NCBI GenBank assembly: GCA_016200365.1
Contig: JACQEW010000157.1
Coordinates: 1 to 7,943, forward strand
Source: Nitrospinota bacterium
GTDB taxonomy: Bacteria; Nitrospinota; Nitrospinia; UBA9942
Reading direction: 5' to 3'
Length of the DNA stretch: 7,943 nt
Position numbers and translations under genes: made by a program. The number at the start of each line of letters is the position of its first letter. Position 1 is the stretch's first letter. The notes below the pieces were generated by a model, which was not told the origin of the DNA, searched no databases, and was given only the letters and a program-made list of their open reading frames with translations. This document shows positions 5,732-7,943 of this stretch, one piece after another.

Positions 5732-6532
5732 TTAAGTTGCAATAAGGTGTGGGCTCAAATCTTTTATCAACTCCCTATCTGTTATTTCCCAAGTATTCTT
5801 TGGTCTATTTGATTTTAGATAAGTTGATAAAATCAATTTAACATTCATTGTATGAATATGTAGTTTTAATATGAACTTACTAATCATTATTGGAACACTA
5901 ATCACACTAAGGATTGTATTTACTCTTCCAATTTTTCTTTTACTCTTATCTTCAAAATCTGGTTTTGAGTTTTTGATGTGATATTTTACATCTTCATTCC
6001 AACCAAGTATATCTATAAAGTGCAAAAATTCTAATAGCCCAATTCCATCTTTTTTGAATTTGTCCTTAAATCCTTCTTTTATGGCAAAATCAATTTTGCC
6101 AATATAATCTAACATTTTTTCAGAGGGAGAATATCTAATCTTACCTTCTTCAATTTCTTTATGGTCGATTAAAAAACAAAGCCGATAAAGCAATACCAAT
6201 ACTTTTTTAAAAATTCGCTGATTGATTATAGAAATTTTAATAAGATATTCCCAAATTATTTCAAAAGTGTAACCCTCTGTTTCGCTTTTGTTACTGATAC
6301 CAACATTGGGAAACATATCATGTATGTTCGGTATTGCTCTCTGAGTTTCTTTCCCGGGTTTTAAAAAGTATGATTCTTTTCCATTTGGTAAAGTAGATAT
6401 TAAATGTCTTTTCGGATTTTCAATAGTTCCACCTTCAAATGCAATTGCTTCTGCAATTCTCTGTGCTCGTTGTAAAATAAATTTTTCGCTGCTTCTAAAG
6501 ATTTTTGTTTTTATTATTTCGTGTTCAGACAT
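5732..6532 (-). CDS. Uncharacterised 266-aa protein upstream of the endonuclease
   Basis: I do not recognise the family. The protein is soluble-looking and mostly helical: an N-terminal helix (RSSEKFILQRAQRIAEAIAFEGG), a conserved-looking turn region (PKRHLISTLPNGKESYFLKPGKET), a hydrophobic helical core (about 88-125) with Trp94, and FLHFIDILGWNEDVKYHI at 169-186. A hydrophobic stretch at about 206-222 is followed by basic residues and is probably a buried helix, not a membrane anchor. It has no visible nuclease, methyltransferase or helix-turn-helix motif. It is 11 bases upstream of the endonuclease and shares its AT-richness, so the two probably form one transferred operon. Possible roles are a restriction subunit, controller or accessory protein; this is inference. 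The leader is A-rich with no Shine-Dalgarno. Confidence 0.6.
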   Translation of the reverse strand: MSEHEIIKTKIFRSSEKFILQRAQRIAEAIAFEGGTIENPKRHLISTLPNGKESYFLKPGKETQRAIPNIHDMFPNVGISNKSETEGYTFEIIWEYLIKISIINQRIFKKVLVLLYRLCFLIDHKEIEEGKIRYSPSEKMLDYIGKIDFAIKEGFKDKFKKDGIGLLEFLHFIDILGWNEDVKYHIKNSKPDFEDKSKRKIGRVNTILSVISVPIMISKFILKLHIHTMNVKLILSTYLKSNRPKNTWEITDRELIKDLSPHLIAT

Positions 6533-6565
6533 TTTCTTGTTTTTTATTTTATACTTATTATTTGT

Positions 6566-6691
6566 TCAAAAGTAGTCAAAAAGTCGGCTGTTTTTCGGTT
6601 TATTATAAACTGGTTCATATCCGAGTTGTATAATTCTGCCTTTATTTAACAATCTTAATAGCTCTTCGTAGTCCTTTTCTACCTTTTCCAT
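6566..6691 (-). pseudogene. Scrap of a DUF6036-like nucleotidyltransferase gene
   Basis: An open frame of 41 codons ends at TGA 6566. Its segment GRIIQLGYEPV (6608-6640) matches the mid-protein block (GKIIQLG-x-PP-x-R-x-D) of nucleotidyltransferases that normally follow the small gene at 6642-6830. After EPV the match stops abruptly, marking a junction next to the AT-rich island. The upstream part (MEKVEKDYEELLRLLNK) overlaps the small gene in another frame. It resembles a nucleotidyltransferase N-terminus, but that may be coincidence. The Asp-x-Asp catalytic region is missing, so the gene is not functional. Confidence 0.4.
6567..6574 (-). promoter_or_regulatory. Possible Bacteroidota-type promoter element (TAnnTTTG)
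   Basis: TACTTTTG on the minus strand fits the TAnnTTTG -7 element of Bacteroidota promoters exactly and lies about 35 bases before the 266-aa gene start. No convincing TTTG -33 box is present at the usual distance, so support is limited. It fits with the A-rich leaders lacking a Shine-Dalgarno in both island genes. Confidence 0.25.
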
Positions 6692-6830
6692 TTTTAAATT
6701 TTGATACAATTTCCCTTAAAAGCTGCATTGTTTCCAGCCTCTCTGAAGGAGACATTGATAAATAGTAATCAATATCGAATTGATGTGCTAATTTAAAAGA
6801 TTTTAATTTCTTTAGCCAGAGTTTTTTCAT
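6642..6830 (-). CDS. Small protein of a nucleotidyltransferase pair (antitoxin-like)
   Basis: The 62-residue basic protein reads LAHQFDIDYYLSMSPSERLETMQLLREIVSKFKNGKGRKGLRRAIKIVK. The block D-x-DYYL-x-M-SP-x-ERLE-x-M-x-LLRE followed by RLRR-x-IKI is the hallmark of small proteins encoded just before DUF6036-type nucleotidyltransferases. By analogy with other nucleotidyltransferase pairs these may act as toxin-antitoxin partners, though the function is not established to my knowledge. Here the partner survives only as a scrap directly downstream. The gene starts 14 bases after the HepT-like gene and may be co-transcribed with it. The ribosome binding site is weak (AAAGAAC). Confidence 0.6.
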   Translation of the reverse strand: MKKLWLKKLKSFKLAHQFDIDYYLSMSPSERLETMQLLREIVSKFKNGKGRKGLRRAIKIVK

Positions 6831-6844
6831 AAAAGTTCTTTACA

Positions 6845-7312
6845 TTACTCTATTTTCAGCCCTAATTTTTTGGAGTTTTTCATAAGACCATTGATATGTT
6901 TGCAGAAGGCATTGAAGTCTTCAAGGTCTTCCTGTATAATTTTGTATAGCTCCTTTTCTGTTATCTCGGCATAAAAATGAACCATCCTGTTGCGGTATCC
7001 TGCCATTTTGTTGAGCTGGTTATCGGCAAAGTCTGCTGGAATAATTTTATGCTTCCCAAGAAGTTTTGGAATATCTTTATACGATGCTGCCCTTGCCCCT
7101 GGGATTCTTGAAAGGATATGAGAGCCGATGTCCATTGCCGCATCAAGAGCCCTGTGCAGGTCATAAAAGGTAATACGAAAGTTATCAGGGTTAGAATGAA
7201 ACTCATCAAAGGAAATACCCTTAAACCGCTCAAGACTCTTTATAGAATCCTCTATGTATGAAAGTCGAGTCTGCAAAACCTCTTTATTCAATGGAGCTTT
7301 ATACATCGGCAT
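6845..7312 (-). CDS. hepT: HepT-like HEPN ribonuclease toxin
   Basis: The 155-residue helical HEPN-domain protein (DUF86/HepT family) carries the RNase motif R-x4-H-x-Y as RNRMVHFY (Arg107, His112, Tyr114) within MAGYRNRMVHFYAEI. In characterised HepT toxins this motif cuts RNA, and the Tyr is the site that MntA modifies with AMP groups. Supporting blocks are the N-terminal helix VLQTRLSYIEDSIKSLERF, the RALDAAMDIGSHIL helix and LGKHKIIPADFADNQLNKMAGYRN. The motif is intact, so the toxin should be active. The annotated start overlaps mntA by 14 bases. Met3 is an alternative start (8-base overlap) with slightly better spacing to a GAG sequence. The overlap implies coupled translation with the antitoxin. 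Confidence 0.88.
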   Translation of the reverse strand: MPMYKAPLNKEVLQTRLSYIEDSIKSLERFKGISFDEFHSNPDNFRITFYDLHRALDAAMDIGSHILSRIPGARAASYKDIPKLLGKHKIIPADFADNQLNKMAGYRNRMVHFYAEITEKELYKIIQEDLEDFNAFCKHINGLMKNSKKLGLKIE

Positions 7313-7697
7313 ATCTCATTGACGCAGCTTTATCAAAATATTCAAGAACTGGTTTGAAATCGAGGTTCATATTTACAACATAAGATTCATAATCTGCTGT
7401 AATCCTCGGGTCATCTTCAAATAAAACCTTCCCTTCCTTAATTGCATAATATTGAAGCGGTAGAGGGGATTTTTGTAAAAATACAATATCAACTTTTTTA
7501 GCTGGATAAAGCTCCTGAAATATATCGTAAAGGACAGTATATAAAGCCCTTGTATCTTTGAGAGTCTTGGAATCTTTCACTACGATGCCTATGTCTATAT
7601 CGCTTAATGGCGTGGTCATACCTGTAGCCTTTGAGCCAAATAGATAAACAATAGAGACTCCCAATTTTTTAAGTTTTGCTCCTATTTCTTTCTTCAT
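7299..7697 (-). CDS. mntA: MntA-like antitoxin nucleotidyltransferase
   Basis: The 132-residue minimal nucleotidyltransferase has the signature G-S-x10-D-x-D as GSKATGMTTPLSDID (Gly21, Ser22, Asp33, Asp35) and a third acidic residue in KKVDIVFL (Asp70). MntA antitoxins use ATP to oligoAMPylate the catalytic-site tyrosine of HepT and so silence it; all the metal-binding acids needed are present here. The C-terminal segment PLPLQYYAIKEGKVLFEDDP is typical of the family. It starts two bases after the ruvB stop, with AGGAGAGG inside the ruvB tail acting as ribosome binding site about 11 bases upstream, and its end overlaps hepT. The layout is the normal antitoxin-first or overlapping arrangement of MntA-HepT modules. 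Confidence 0.88.
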   Translation of the reverse strand: MKKEIGAKLKKLGVSIVYLFGSKATGMTTPLSDIDIGIVVKDSKTLKDTRALYTVLYDIFQELYPAKKVDIVFLQKSPLPLQYYAIKEGKVLFEDDPRITADYESYVVNMNLDFKPVLEYFDKAASMRYADV

Positions 7698-7699
7698 AT

Positions 7700-7943
7700 C
7701 TATAACAGCCTCTCCTGCAATTCTTCGCTAAGTTTCATGCCGAAGTGCTCGTAGGCAATCTTTGTAGCGACCCTGCCCCTCGGGGTTCTATGAATATAGC
7801 CGCCCTGAATCAGGAACGGCTCATAGACATCCTCGATTGTATCTTTTTCTTCACTGACTGCTGCTGCCAGCGTATCAACTCCGACAGGCCCTCCGTTGAA
7901 CTTTTCTATAATCGTGAGGAGGAGTTTCCTGTCCATCTTGTCA
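7700..7943 (-). CDS. ruvB: Holliday junction branch-migration ATPase RuvB, C-terminal end
   Basis: Only the last 80 or so residues are in the window; the frame runs off the right edge (DKMDRKLLLTIIEKF reads through the internal Met). The segment is the RuvB winged-helix DNA-binding domain: FNGGPVGVDTLAAAVSEEKDTIEDVYEPFLIQGGYIHRTPRGRVAT, then AYEHFG. RTPRGR is the basic DNA-contact loop. RuvB forms the hexameric motor that works with RuvA on Holliday junctions in the cytoplasm. The end of the protein looks complete. The toxin-antitoxin pair follows two bases later and probably shares its transcript. Confidence 0.93.
   Translation of the reverse strand, partial: DKMDRKLLLTIIEKFNGGPVGVDTLAAAVSEEKDTIEDVYEPFLIQGGYIHRTPRGRVATKIAYEHFGMKLSEELQERLL

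Noticed and set aside
6961..7233. Second-frame open reading frame of 90 codons inside the HepT-like gene
   Set aside because: The HepT frame carries the R-x4-H-x-Y motif and the family blocks; the other frame is an out-of-frame shadow.

Overview
The window is a bacterial chromosomal segment in which every supported gene lies on the minus strand, so transcription runs from high to low coordinates. The flanks are moderate in GC and several starts there carry clear Shine-Dalgarno sequences. RuvB, a TIGR01212-type radical SAM protein, toxin-antitoxin modules and short dispersed repeats together suggest an environmental Nitrospirota- or Desulfobacterota-like genome. This assignment is a low-confidence inference.

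In transcription order: the C-terminal end of ruvB enters at the right edge. It is followed almost without gap by a complete MntA/HepT-type nucleotidyltransferase/HEPN toxin-antitoxin pair. Next comes a small protein of the kind usually paired with a DUF6036-like nucleotidyltransferase, whose partner gene survives only as a scrap. A clearly AT-richer island follows, about 4836-6600. It holds an unrecognised 266-aa protein and a 302-aa PD-(D/E)XK-type restriction endonuclease candidate. Its starts lack Shine-Dalgarno sequences, and it has a possible Bacteroidota-type promoter element. The island abuts the C-terminal remnant of an N4/N6 DNA methyltransferase whose target-side half is missing.

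A HicB antitoxin comes next. Directly after its stop codon are the first 17 codons of a hicA toxin gene. That frame ends in a TGA that overlaps the ATG of the next gene. This next gene is a 932-aa secreted protein with 15 repeats of about 60 residues, which would suit three five-bladed propellers. It carries several unrelated short repeats in frame. An inverted-repeat element spans the end of that gene and the intergenic space. Beyond it lie a TIGR01212-family radical SAM gene and, at the left edge, the first codons of another gene behind a strong ribosome binding site.

The theme is a recombination-prone defence and toxin-antitoxin neighbourhood. Three genes (nucleotidyltransferase, methyltransferase, hicA) are truncated at junctions, while their partners (small protein, endonuclease, HicB) stay open. 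I see no proven new system. The most worthwhile leads are the orphaned endonuclease with its 266-aa neighbour, the hicA truncation joined to a secreted propeller gene, and the in-frame repeat insertions in that propeller.
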